The position numbers were made by a program, and so were the translations under genes. The notes beneath the pieces were generated by a model. It saw nothing but the letters and a program-made list of their open reading frames with translations, did not search any database and was not told the origin of the DNA. From positions 1 to 64,000 of the forward strand of contig JAHQRK010000011.1 in NCBI GenBank assembly GCA_019828595.1: 64,000 nt of DNA, written 5' to 3'. This DNA comes from Aphanomyces cochlioides. Lineage: Eukaryota > Oomycota > Saprolegniomycetes > Saprolegniales > Verrucalvaceae. Below are positions 9,019-18,596 of the stretch, in pieces. Position 1 is the first letter of the stretch. The number at the start of each line of letters is the position of its first letter.

Positions 9019-9690
9019 AAGCTCGCTTCGCTCGCGTGGTCCCGTCGCCTCTCCCTGATTACCCCCAAACCCTCGCGATAGTGACTTTAAAGGCTTTATT
9101 AACAAGCTTTGACTCGCCTTATGTATAGAGGCTATCGAAAGGAACTTCTCGTGCGACTATTCCGTCAGGCACTTAACGCCGTCATCAAGCCAAAGACACA
9201 CGAGAATGTCATATACTATAAAGTCCCATATGATCCCAACGGACCAACTTCACACGAATTAAAGAAATTACTACATTTTGACTCGTATAAAGAAGGTCTA
9301 CGACAAATCGGGGTAGATCGCATAGCGATATGTTATCTTAAACCACCAACTTTAAAGTCTAAACTTAGTCCATCCCGACTTAAACTAGACACCACCCCGA
9401 CACCTGCTAGTCTACTCGATAACTAGTACAGGTGTCGGGGTTAAGCCACCAACCCCCAAAACCACCAATCCCCCAAACCCCCAAACTTCCATGGAACTTC
9501 CCCCATGGAAATCCCCCGAGGGCCCCCGAAATCCCCCCGGGGCCCCCATTCCCCCATTATCCGAATTTTCCGGATAATATACCTGGCAAGCCTCTGAATT
9601 GACTAATCCCCTCAGTCACTTCATGTTTGCACAATCAGCGACGTAACTCACACTGACGAAGACAAACGAAAGGACCAATGAAATTAGATA
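9019..9690 (+). mobile_element. Penelope-like element, copy 4 (internally deleted, more diverged)
   Basis: The PLE leader (AAAGCTCGCTTCGCTCG and onward) runs to ACCCCCAAAC and then jumps straight to sequence matching about position 5440 of copy 2. Nearly the whole ORF is missing. The join shares AAACCC between the leader and the ORF. The remaining C-terminus and 3' UTR differ from copies 1-3 by many substitutions, so this is the oldest copy. It keeps the stop-codon hairpin, the C-rich block and the ATCCG stem, and it leads directly into the two co-oriented ORFs at 9727 and 10128. Confidence 0.8.
9109..9426 (+). pseudogene. C-terminal remnant of PLE reverse transcriptase, copy 4
   Basis: The frame corresponds to the last 105 or so residues of the 965-aa protein, from LTRLMYRGYRKELL to the shared C-terminus ASLLDN. 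One T is missing in the preceding AAGCTTT run compared with copy 2. The differences from copy 2 are mostly silent or conservative, which suggests past selection on this domain before the deletion. Confidence 0.75.
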
Positions 9691-9726
9691 ACGTTTAAAA
9701 TCAACCAATGAAATACGAGCCGAAAA

Positions 9727-10104
9727 ATGGATCCACTATGTGAATACTTGGCACTCGAATACGGAGCAGCAACAAGAACTATGAAACGCATGAAAGAAAA
9801 CCACGAACCAGAAATGAAGTTTCAAATTGCACTCAACTTGCAAACAGACGGAAGACTTCAAGAAGCACTGGACGACCTCGACACAGCAGACGCACGACTC
9901 GAAAACTATGAAGAAACAATGACCATGTCAAGACAACGATTAATGGAACAACACTTTCAAATCATCAAATACAAGGAAAATTTCAACAAAATGGCATTCG
10001 AAATATTCAAACTACGACGACAGCTGGCAGTACAAAAAGAGAAGAACAAGAGTCCTTCGAAAAAAGAAGAAACATCCGGCGAAACAACAGAAGAAGACAA
10101 CTAA
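9727..10104 (+). CDS. Small coiled-coil protein (putative structural ORF of the telomeric unit)
   Basis: The predicted product is a 125-aa, highly charged, almost entirely helical protein. Residues 20-105 are rich in Glu, Lys, Leu and Met with heptad-like spacing, and the tail is Lys/Ser then Glu-rich. I recognise no catalytic motif. It lies about 36 bp beyond the 3' UTR of PLE copy 4, on the same strand, and 23 bp before the Rep-like ORF. Rotifer Terminons carry co-oriented coiled-coil ORFs beside the PLE reverse transcriptase, so a structural or RNA-packaging role is possible, but this is inferred from position only. Confidence 0.6.
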   Translation: MDPLCEYLALEYGAATRTMKRMKENHEPEMKFQIALNLQTDGRLQEALDDLDTADARLENYEETMTMSRQRLMEQHFQIIKYKENFNKMAFEIFKLRRQLAVQKEKNKSPSKKEETSGETTEEDN

Positions 10105-10127
10105 AACATAATTCATTTTACATTTCG

Positions 10128-10421
10128 ATGTCTACTACCAAGATCAGCTACAAGCATGAAGACCGACAATGGGACGTCCGAATCAACGTGCAAACCGACG
10201 AATACCTCAAAACAATCACCGACAACATTACTCGAGAGCATACTGAACGTGGAGTACTCAAATACATTCTCATCGGTGGATGCGAAATCGGCACCAAACC
10301 AAGTCAAGACGACTACAAAATACGACACGTCCATATTGCTGCCATCTTCTACAATCGAGTCTCTAAAGCTGCCATTATCAAAAATTGGGGTATCATCGAA
10401 GGCAAGGGGTATTATCGTTGA
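10128..10421 (+). CDS. Rep-like (HUH endonuclease) N-terminal domain, probably truncated
   Basis: The 97-aa product has the layout of a rolling-circle Rep nuclease domain: a beta strand (WDVRINVQ, possible motif I), a GGCEIG segment, the metal-binding HVHIAAIF (motif II, H-x-H), then a helix with KAAIIKNWGI and GKGYY. The catalytic Tyr motif (YxxK) expected further on is absent because a stop comes right after GKGYYR, so the protein is likely truncated or continued by an unseen exon. It is co-oriented with the PLE copies and the coiled-coil ORF. Rep proteins are among the accessory ORFs reported for rotifer Terminons. An alternative is a captured CRESS-DNA-virus fragment. Confidence 0.55.
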   Translation: MSTTKISYKHEDRQWDVRINVQTDEYLKTITDNITREHTERGVLKYILIGGCEIGTKPSQDDYKIRHVHIAAIFYNRVSKAAIIKNWGIIEGKGYYR

Positions 10422-11037
10422 TCCGATTACTGATTTAGTATGCTTGATCCGGGACGGATTATTATCCTCTCACCACTTGATCCGGGCCAGACTCATCCTT
10501 CACCCGGATCGACCACTTTGACCCGGGTTTGTATCAGAAACTACCCCCTCTTCTATCATTGGCTCAATCCAAGTTCAAGACCATTACTGCCTTCATTACA
10601 CTGTACTTATTCTCTACCTTGAACTATAGCCTATAGTAAATTGCATATGTAGTCAATAAGTAGCTAGCCTTCATAACCTTGACAATCGTTTTTACCTTAC
10701 TCTTCCCACGGTTGAACCCGCCGGACGCCGCTGAGCCTCCCCACCAGCAGCGCCCTACGTCATCAGTCGCACGTCCGCCTCTTGCGCTCGTATCTCGAAG
10801 AAATCCGGCTAGAAACCTACGTTTTACGCCATATTACCTCGATACAAGCATTGTGGATTTCACACTTACTGCTAGTGATTGGGTGAATATATATACGAAC
10901 TTCGAGCCTAAATTGCTACATCTGATTGGACAAAAGCCTTAATAATCGACACTAAAAGTACCACTAGTGACATAATTCAAGCTATTTCCATAAAGGACAC
11001 ATATTCCGGATAATATTCCTTCGAAAAACACTCAATG
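10422..11037. other. Intergenic spacer, no gene recognised
   Basis: There is no supported coding region. A short CTTGATCCGGG sequence occurs twice near 10443 and 10476, and the part after 10560 is AT-rich. This stretch marks the change from the telomeric PLE cluster to the mixed transposon region. Confidence 0.5.
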
Positions 11038-11046
11038 TGACAAATG

Positions 11047-11691
11047 GAGCTTTTGCCAAAAGTGGGGACTATTTTACTAATTTTACCAAAAGTGCGACAA
11101 TTATGTCAAAAGTGGGGGCTGAATGATAGAAAGTGGGCCTCACCAAAGAGTTTCTGATGGCCCCCACATTTGAAAATCTTCTTCTCCGTGGCCCCCACTA
11201 ATGAAGAAAGTCAGGTTTCCCTGACCAAAGTGTGATGCCACTTTTTCTAGAAGTTGCAAGGAAAACCGAAACACAAATCTTCGGAAAAAACAGCCTACAA
11301 TGTAATGCCGCAAAGAAGGTAGAGAGGACAAGGGATGTAGAGCGTAAGCGCAACAAGTACGTTCCCAAGTTAAAAAGATATATTATCTGCCAATCTACAG
11401 CAAGAAAATCATGTTCTTGTACAGAGCAAGGCCTTGCCCTGGCGGTCCACCTTGGATGGTGTCTTCTTCGTCTACCATGGCAATTCTTCCATTGACTGTC
11501 GTGTCACACTAATTAGGCGAATTTTATACTATATATTAATTTTAAAATTAATTTAAATAATGGCCCCCACTGTTGGAAATTCCCCAATAGGGGGTCAAAA
11601 AGCCCCACTTTTGCGAAAGCCCCCACTTTTGACATAATTGTCCCACTATTGGTCAAATTAGTAAAATAGTCCCCACTTTTGGCAAAAGTCC
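11047..11691. mobile_element. Mutator-like MITE with 9-bp target duplication
   Basis: Terminal inverted repeats of 74 bp lie at 11047-11120 and 11618-11691 (outer ends GAGCTTTTGCC and GGACTTTTGCC) with only a few mismatches. The element is flanked by a perfect 9-bp direct repeat, TGACAAATG, at 11038-11046 and 11692-11700. A 9-bp duplication is typical of Mutator-like elements. The 645-bp body has several GTGGGGGC subterminal repeats and no transposase, so it is non-autonomous. A MULE transposase relic occurs about 9 kb away at 20905. Confidence 0.85.
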
Positions 11692-11700
11692 TGACAAATG

Positions 11701-12042
11701 AGAGTCGGCATGTATGAGTACAGTGCACAGTCCACAAGTGGGTGGAATGAGACGAGAAGCGCGTGAGATCACGTAACACGAAATCGAGGCGAAAGGATTT
11801 CGACGAGCTCTTTCGATAGCCCTTCCTTTGGATCAACCTGGCAAACACTGTACAATAGCTGAGATTGCGTCGAATTGCCGTCGTCAATGTTGTGAAAGAG
11901 TTCGATTTGGCAGCGACACGCAACAACATCACATTTTCAATCGACGAGCTCACAATTACAACATCGTTAGACAACATACAAGGGCGAATCGTAGTGTTCA
12001 TGATCAAAAAACAATAAGTAAATGAAATACGTATATGATTGA
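11701..12042. other. Unassigned spacer before Copia relic
   Basis: Short open stretches occur on both strands, including a possible helix-turn-helix-like run on the plus strand around 11800-12000, but none has enough signal to call a gene. It may be a worn transposase fragment. Confidence 0.3.
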
Positions 12043-13017
12043 TTATAAACAGGTGGATCGCAAATTTGGCGCCGCTTGGGACATGAGTTGGTATATGTCG
12101 TCTTCTGATTGGCTGATTTCGTCCAACTGCCTCATCTCATTTTTGTTTTCCGGATGATTTGCCATAGTTTTGAATTTGTCGATGGCGGCTCGAGTTGAGA
12201 CTTTGGTCAGCACGTCAGCGAGTTGATCCGCGGTGCCGACATGGCGCAGGTCGAGTACGTTTGCTTGGATGAGCTGGCGGATGAAATGGTGCCGCACGTC
12301 GATGTGCTTGCTGCGCGATGCAACGCCAACGTTTTCCGCCGTGGATATTGCCGCCTTGTTGTCGCACCAGGTAAGAGTTGCTTGTTCTTGTTTCATGTTC
12401 ATGTCTTCGAGTAGGCCGCGAAGCCACACCAGTTCCTTCGCCTGCTCAGCCAGCGCCACGTATTCGGCCTCGCATGTCGACATTGCAATGACTCGCTGAC
12501 GCGCTGACTTCCAAGACACGATGCCGCCACCGACAAAGCAAACGAAGCCCGTGGTCGACCGCCGGTCAGGTCTTGTCGTCCAGCTTGAGTAGCAGTACAC
12601 GACGAGGTTGGTGTCATGCGAGGAGAAGATTAGTCCGGCGCTGATGGTTTGCTTGACGTATCGAAGTACTCGCTTGGCGCCGACGGCGTGGGGTGCGCGC
12701 GGATCATGAAGGTGGCGCGACAAACGCTGGACGGCGTGCGATATGTCAGGTTGTGTGCATGTGATGAGGTACATCAGTGACAAAACCATCGAGCGGTAAA
12801 TTTCTTGATCAGTCGGTGGCTGACAGTTGTCATGCCATAGGTCTTCATGGTCGTCGACCTCTGGGGTGGTGTACCTATGGCATGCACTCATGCCGAAGCG
12901 GGCAAGTATCTTTCGGGCGTATGCCTCTTGCGTCAAGGTAATCTTGCCTTTGGTCGTGTCATAAGTGATCTTGATGTCAAGGAAGTATGACATCTCCCCT
13001 TGGCGCTTGAGCTTCAT
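12043..13017 (-). pseudogene. Copia RT thumb and RNase H fragment
   Basis: This 324-codon block contains MSYFLDIKITYD, SLMYLITCTQPDISHAV and the RNase H domain. The RNase H shows VVYCYSSW where a catalytic Asp would be expected (usually D-x-D/S-W), then STCEAEYVALA, TWCDNKAAI and SKHIDVRHHFIR. LADVLTK, the usual end of Copia pol, is present. The Tyr-Ser-Ser version of the first RNase H motif suggests loss of an Asp. Confidence 0.85.
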
Positions 13018-13055
13018 TTTTCTTTCGAGCTCGTCGAGGATCGAGTTGGCCTTTG

Positions 13056-14243
13056 CTAGAAGTCGTCAACGTAAGTCGCAACCATTTCCAATTCTTCACC
13101 AAGTTGTCTTAGATAAAGACACGGATCGTAGTCGCTTGGACGAAAGCCAAGGCCAACCAAGATCTTACGGCAGTGTTCAAACCAAGCGAGAGCTGCTTGC
13201 TTTAAGCTGTACAGCGCCTTGATCAGCAGCATCTTGCGGTTGGTGCCATTACTGTGGCCAGGCGGCTGGTCGACATAGATGAGCACGTCTTTGTCGATGG
13301 GTGCCTGGACAAAGGCCGTGTCTGGATCAGCTTCAAGAACTGCTAGCTTCTTGGCCGCTGTCAGCGCCATGCAAGTGCGAAGGGTTGTCATCTTGACGAC
13401 GGGCGAGAATGTATCGATGTAATCCACTCCTTGAATTTGACTGCAAACTAGCCGCGCTTTGTATCGGACGACCTCGCCAGCCGCATTCGTCTTCTGTGCG
13501 TACGTCCACCGGCTGCCAATTGACTTGCGTCCCGGTGGGAGGTCAACCAGCTTCCATGTGCCGGCTTCGCGCAGTTGCTTGAGTTCGGTTTGCTCAGCCT
13601 TCGCCCACTCGTCGTGGTCCTTCATGGTCATTGCTTCGCTATGGCTCTGTGGGACGTCGAGTAGTGGCGTCATGGCTGAGCAAGCGAACTCGACGCCGTC
13701 GATTGTCATTGAAGTTGTCACGTGGGAGTCGTCCACTGCCCAGTTGGCGTCGGCGTTGGCATCGAGCGACTCGCTGCCGGCTCCAGGTGACTCTTGCGTG
13801 GGGTTGTCGGTGCGTCGTCCATTGCCCGCATCGACGTCTCGATTGGGTGGACGCAACTTGTCTCGTGGGCGGAGGACCATCCCAGTTGGCATCGCGCTGC
13901 GTTCATCATTGATACGTGACCCAATATCACTTCTCTTGAAGCGATCAAGTAGGCGAAGCGTGGATTTTGTCTGCTCGTCGACAACCGAGCTCCTCGTGAA
14001 GAGCCGGTTCGCCGTGGGTGGTGCCGATCGAATGAATTCAATGGCTTTGGTTGTTTCTTGGTGGTTTAGTGGCTTGTCAGTGGGTTTGTCGTTGGTCGGT
14101 GCGAGTCGGCTGGTCGATTGGGTGCGTGTCTCCTTCTCTTCATCATCGTCACTATCGTCGGTTGTGACTAGGTAGTCGTCCAACTTCGCACGCCAGCCAA
14201 GGAATTCTTCTTCACAGAAGGTAACATGCACACCGGTGACCAT
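13056..14243 (-). pseudogene. Copia reverse transcriptase fragment
   Basis: This 395-codon block starts with an acidic linker (TTDDSDDDEEKE) and continues into the Copia RT, including GSRWTYAQK, YKARLVCSQ, VDYIDTFSPVVK, LEADPDTAFVQAP (expected LDV-type catalytic Asp), LIKALYSLKQA and YVDDF. The frame stops directly after YVDDF, and the RNase H block resumes in another frame. The Asp of the second motif is preserved as EADPDTAF. Confidence 0.88.
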
Positions 14244-14249
14244 CTCATT

Positions 14250-14876
14250 TTACTCTAAGTCGTAGAGCTTCCAAGCACGTTGATGCTCGGCATAGCCCAT
14301 GAAGACACACTTGGATGCCTTTGGTACCAACTTGTCGCGACGTGTCGGGTCCTTGACCATGTTGTAGGCTACGCAACCGAAGACACGAAGTTTGTCCAGC
14401 TTGGCGCGGTGACCAGTGAGTGCGTGGATAGGTGTGGTTGTGGCAGCGGGGCCGTGAAGAACGCGATTTTGGATGAAGGCGGCGGTGTTGACGGCCTCAG
14501 CCCACCATCGCCTAGCCAATCCAGCATGGGCAAGCATGGCCATGGCCATTTCCATCAGCGAACGGTGAGCGCGTTCTGCGATCCCATTTTGCCACTGATT
14601 ATCTGGTGTTGATGACTCGTGGTGGATGCCAAGTTTCTTGAGAGACTCAACGAACTCGACAGACGAATACTCCGAGCCGCCGTCCGATCGAAACACTTTG
14701 ACTTTGTTGCCGGTTTGTGTTTGCGACCAAGCCATGATCGCTTTCCAGTTTTCAAGCTGCGTGGTAGCGTCTGTTGAGTGCACAAGTCTGACGATCTTGT
14801 AGCGCGTGGCCGCATCGATGTACACGCGATTGTAGCTTTGAGAGAGATAAAGAAGATAATAGACTTCCGTTTTCAC
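14250..14876 (-). pseudogene. Copia integrase core fragment
   Basis: The 208-codon block carries the retroviral integrase DDE core: VYIDAATRYK (first Asp), FRSDGGSEYSS (second Asp) and GIAERAHRSLMEM (Glu). FGCVAY and the VFMGY motif of Copia integrase C-termini follow. The frame ends at a TAA at the boundary with the RT block, where one base in an AAAA run seems to be lost. The N-terminal zinc finger is absent. Confidence 0.85.
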
Positions 14877-14920
14877 TGTGAATGGCCCAAACCTCTCCGT
14901 GAGGGCATATCTTTGAGCGA

Positions 14921-15436
14921 GTGAGTCAACTTAAGCCAAGAGAGCGTGCGAGTTTCTGGTCTGCGAAAACCAGAGTCCGCTGAGTCGTTTCAATCAACTC
15001 AGCACCCTTCCCGAATCGCCCTCACCAGACCAAGCGACGCTGTGGTCAGACCGCGGGCAACCGGTCAACACATCCCCTTTTCTCTTTATACAATGCCTGG
15101 TTCATCGGGCGTTTTCAGCACTAGCGGCCAAGACGGCTCGCCAAAACAACCCCCTCACGACAACAACGACCCCCCGTCTCCTTCCCTCTTGTCGCAGAAG
15201 GAGACACAACTCCCCCACTAGCTCCCCGTACGACCGCCAAAACTCAGACGACAATATACCGTTCCAGTAGCTCACGGGGTATGGGATAGTCTTATGACCG
15301 ACTCAGCAGGGGTTTCATGCCCGCATTTCCATAAATTTTTAGTATTCAGATTTTTTGCTATCACTTATCATTGAGAATTACATCAAGTGAACACAATCAC
15401 ATTTTGTAAGACGAATGATAAAGTGCTATTAGAGTA
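14921..15436. other. Unassigned spacer with short Pro/Ser-rich ORF
   Basis: A short plus-strand reading frame begins at ATG 15092 (MPGSSGVFSTSGQDG) and ends at 15221. It is Pro/Ser/Gln-rich and could be the start of a gag-like gene, but nothing downstream supports it. An AT-rich stretch from 15320 leads into the Harbinger end. Confidence 0.25.
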
Positions 15437-15587
15437 ATAGACAAATTTTGCAAACAGATATTTCTTGTGAGAAATTCCTTGTGACAATTTCACGGTGAAA
15501 TTTCGCGAAACAAATTTGTTGTGCCAGACTCGCACAGAACATAGAGTTTCATTCTGGCTCGACCAATCACAGTTTTCGTTTTTGAGG

Positions 15588-15965
15588 ATGGCGGAAGCCG
15601 ATGGCGTCAAGACCAAGCGAAAGACTGAATTCAGGTTCAAGGCGTCGTCAGACGTAGATCTTCTCAAGGAAGTGATCCACATACAGCCGTTTGCAGCCCC
15701 ATACGGCCAAACTAAAGCTCGATGGGAGGAAGTAGGCGTGAACATGCAAAAAATACACGGAGATGCCATAACTCACACTGGCTGTCGTGTCAGGTTCGAC
15801 GATCTCTTGGCTGCTTTTAGAAAAGACACGATGGCTTCACTAAGAGCCTCTGGCACGGACGAACAGTACGAAGAGCGGGAACAACTCCTCCAGGACATTC
15901 ATGACCTCGTACGTAGACCCCCCATATATCATTACACTAAACGCACTAAATCGTTTAAGCCATAA
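15588..15965 (+). CDS. Myb/SANT-like Harbinger accessory protein (probably partial)
   Basis: From ATG 15588 the product reads MAEADGVKTKRKTEFRFKA and then a trihelix-type DNA-binding region: DVDLLKEV, two tryptophan/aromatic anchor positions (RWEEVGVNM) and CRVRFDDLLAAFRKD. The helix is followed by an acidic region (EQYEEREQLLQDI). Harbinger elements use such a protein to bring the transposase to the nucleus and DNA. The last 15 residues after HDLVRR look foreign. A matching C-terminal piece seems to continue at 16973-17266, so the gene may be interrupted or spliced. Confidence 0.6.
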   Translation: MAEADGVKTKRKTEFRFKASSDVDLLKEVIHIQPFAAPYGQTKARWEEVGVNMQKIHGDAITHTGCRVRFDDLLAAFRKDTMASLRASGTDEQYEEREQLLQDIHDLVRRPPIYHYTKRTKSFKP

Positions 15966-16776
15966 GCTGGGTCGCCGTATATAACGTAGCGCTTTCCATC
16001 AATAGCGAGCTTATCTTGAAGGTAAGGCACGATTTGGTTGCGTTCGAGAAGATAAGAGTCATGTCGAGATCCTGGTTCAGGGCCGTATAGATGAACAATC
16101 AAGCCGTCAGGAGTAGAGATTGATTGAAATTTGAGAGCATGCTTTCTCTAGAGTACGGTGAACGAATGATTGGGATGATGAAGTACCTTATGACCATTAT
16201 ACGCGGTCTTTTGGACACCTTTGCCCGGCCGACAGATACTACAGTTCCATCTATAAAACCGATGCATGTATCAAGTGGAGCTCCTTTTGCATGTATAGCC
16301 TGAGCACAAGCCTTCATCCATTGTGAGTCCAATCTTTCCTCGTCCCACTGAAGTAAATGGCCAAATCTGCTGTAAACATGATTCATCATTTCATTCGCGA
16401 TGGCCGATAATGCCTCGCGGCTTCGGCCAAACGTATTCACCATGGACCCCAACCGATGGGGCCAAGCTAGACGGTTAAGCATGATACATAAAGCCTCGAC
16501 TGCATCTGCCTTGTAGCGGCATGATGTCACGAAAGGGTCAGGGATCTCTAAGAGGACCGCAAGCGTTTTGAGCTCATTCTTCTTGAATCGAAAGTTGAAG
16601 TCGCAAGTTGCATCGCTGTGCTTACTGAGGTCAAATCGACCTCGGGGGATGTGTATCGCCTTTGACGTTCCCGCCATGCTTTCTTCGAGCACCACAAGCA
16701 GCGGCAAGAGAGTAACGTGGTCGTCCATGGTGCCAAACAGAAAGAAACTGTTCTCACAAAGAATTATTGGTTGCAA
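15918..16776 (-). pseudogene. Harbinger DDE transposase fragment
   Basis: The minus-strand frame 16776-16099 has the N-terminal helical region and GFIDGT (first catalytic Asp). After a frame break near 16150 the core continues as KFQSISTPDGLIVHLYG, GSRHDS (second Asp), YLLERN and GDPAYGL, ending at a stop near 15918. The final catalytic Glu region is missing. The enzyme would have cut DNA at Harbinger ends and is now inactive. Confidence 0.8.
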
Positions 16777-16972
16777 AAACCTCTCCCATTGAATATTTCT
16801 TATATCGTTGAATGTGCAATTTCACAAGAAAATTGTATACTGCAAAATTTGTCTAATTTCGCCATCATAAATCTTCTTGTGAAATTTACTTGTGATGTGA
16901 GTAATGGTTGTCACTGGAAATTTCCCCCAATAAAATTTACTGTGTAAAAACCTGACAAGGAAGAGATTTTCC

Positions 16973-17266
16973 TTGTGTGAAGAATACGACTCACAGTCAT
17001 CGCTTGTTAAAAGACAAAAATATCTTGACTTGATGACAGCCGTGGCATCAATTGTCGACGATATAAAGCAAATCATGCATTCTAAAGGGTTTGCTGCCCA
17101 TATCTCAGCCATCTTCAGGGAAATGCAAGCAAATTTGATGGTCACGAGGAAAGTTGCGATAGCGAAATTGAAGACCACAGTAAATTTTCTTTTGAGTTCT
17201 GGTAAATTTTCACAAGAAATTTCTCGTTTACGAAATTACTCTATTGTTAAACAAGATTCTACTTGA
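16973..17266 (+). pseudogene. Possible C-terminal half of the Harbinger Myb-like protein
   Basis: A 97-codon plus-strand frame begins CEEYDSQSSLVKRQK and continues as a mostly helical region (DIKQIMHSKGFAAHI). Its acidic-basic start fits as a continuation of the Myb-like protein that breaks off at 15910, on the same strand. If so, the transposase-containing segment between them is an insertion or intron. The link is inference. Confidence 0.4.
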
Positions 17267-17284
17267 CAAGCTTCACCGAGGACA

Positions 17285-18200
17285 TCATGGCCGCATATAT
17301 CTTGTTTTGCCCGAGTGATACCAAATGCTGTTTGAACAAAGGCAAATCGCCTTCAGGACGTAAGCTGAACACTTCAAATCCATTTGCAATCCATTGCTTA
17401 CGTTCATTCTCGATATTGATGTCGTCGTAGACTTCTTCGATAATGTCAATAAGCTTCTCACGGGAAACCGAAAGACTTGTTCAGGCTTCAGAGCTTGTGC
17501 TTCCTTATAACGCAGGTCTTGATACTTGGATCGGATTCTTGATTTCAAGGTCTTGTTGATCGCGATATCACCAACTTGATGTACAGATGTCATGCCTTCA
17601 CGACTATACTCGAAAACGATGCCTTCCCCTTCATCAGACTTTAACCACTCAACCACAAGCTCTGAGTAGTGGGTTGTGGCACGATCAACAATAACTCCTA
17701 CTCGTTGTTAATTATATCATGAGATCTGCTTACCAATAGATTTTTCTTTGTAGAGAACCTTCAGGTAGCTGAGAAATAGGATGAAAATGTACTGCGTCAT
17801 CCAGTGAGTGGAATTGAACAGTACAACGCTCTTCTTGTAGGAGCGCCATTCTTGCATGAGTGTCCATGATGAAAGACGGGAGAAGGCTTGATGCATACAG
17901 CTCACATCCGACAACAAGCGTGATTCCCTTCATCTCGTCGTAACAGGAATAACTGTCCCAACTCACTTGGAACCAGTTGGTGCTAGCAGTTTTTCTTTGT
18001 GGAGATAAAAACTACAGCACGAACGCCTTAGAGATTTTTCAGAAAGATGGTAGTTACAGGATAAATGTCTCGTCCATCGCCACAATGCGATCGCAGTTCT
18101 TCATGCTCTCACGAATACGTGCTAAATCTCCCAATACAATTTCATTCCAATTCTTGTGTACTGCTTGTCCAATTGAGCCACGAGCCGAATAATGCATTCT
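17285..18200 (-). pseudogene. Pogo-type (DDE_1) transposase relic
   Basis: Several minus-strand frames carry the three Asp motifs of a Tc1/mariner-pogo transposase in order: KNCDRIVAMDET (near 18075), VIVDRATTHYSE (near 17680) and HQVGDIAINKTLK (near 17560). A conserved stretch (CELYASSLLPSFIMDTHARM) lies between them. At least three frame breaks are visible, so it is dead. I saw no terminal repeats. Confidence 0.7.
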
Positions 18201-18596
18201 TGTGAGCACTCCACGGCAGAGAAAGACACGCGCACGTTGGGTGTCTCAAGGCCAATGTGTTGTCTCACTGATGGCATCTGCAGAAGTTGGCGCTCTTGTC
18301 AACAAGTCAATGACACAAGCTGGCGCTTCAAGAGTCTTCATGTAGTTGACCATGATGTCAATGTTCTATGAATGATCTTTTGATTGCTTCTTTATTGGTT
18401 GATGCCTGCCTGTCCTTTGCCCCTTCACTTGAATGGCTTCACGTTCTATAACGTTTGTTGCTTGAATTCTCTTTTCTTTTGCGCACTTGGTAAGGATTGC
18501 TGTGCGTTGTCGAAAGAAGTTTCAGTGGCGTCATACTCAAACCCGTCCAAGCTAGGTTTCTCATGCACTCCAACAATCGAGACTGGTCCAGCTTCT

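Larger units (their letters stand above)
12043..14920 (-). mobile_element. Ty1/Copia retrotransposon relic (pol only)
   Basis: Read on the minus strand, the order is integrase (14876-14250), reverse transcriptase (14243-13056) and RNase H (13017-12043), the integrase-before-RT order that defines Copia. Gag and protease are missing. The homology begins just upstream of the integrase core, where the translated sequence RFGPFTVKTE is still visible near 14900. I found no LTR pair. Two frame breaks separate the three blocks. Confidence 0.85.
15437..17230. mobile_element. Harbinger/PIF element with two genes, disrupted
   Basis: The region contains a Myb-like gene on the plus strand facing a DDE transposase on the minus strand, the two-gene set typical of Harbinger. 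Imperfect inverted repeats with AGACAAATTTTGCA and TTTCTTGTGA motifs lie near 15440-15480 and, in reverse, near 16820-16860; related motifs occur again near 17190-17225. The exact ends are unclear, and a second related copy may be nested here. Confidence 0.6.

Noticed and set aside
11513..12007. 164-codon minus-strand ORF
   Set aside because: It crosses the right inverted repeat and the 9-bp target duplication of the Mutator-type MITE and has no family motif.
13459..14175. 238-codon Ser-rich plus-strand ORF
   Set aside because: It lies exactly opposite the Copia reverse transcriptase block, whose motifs explain the DNA.
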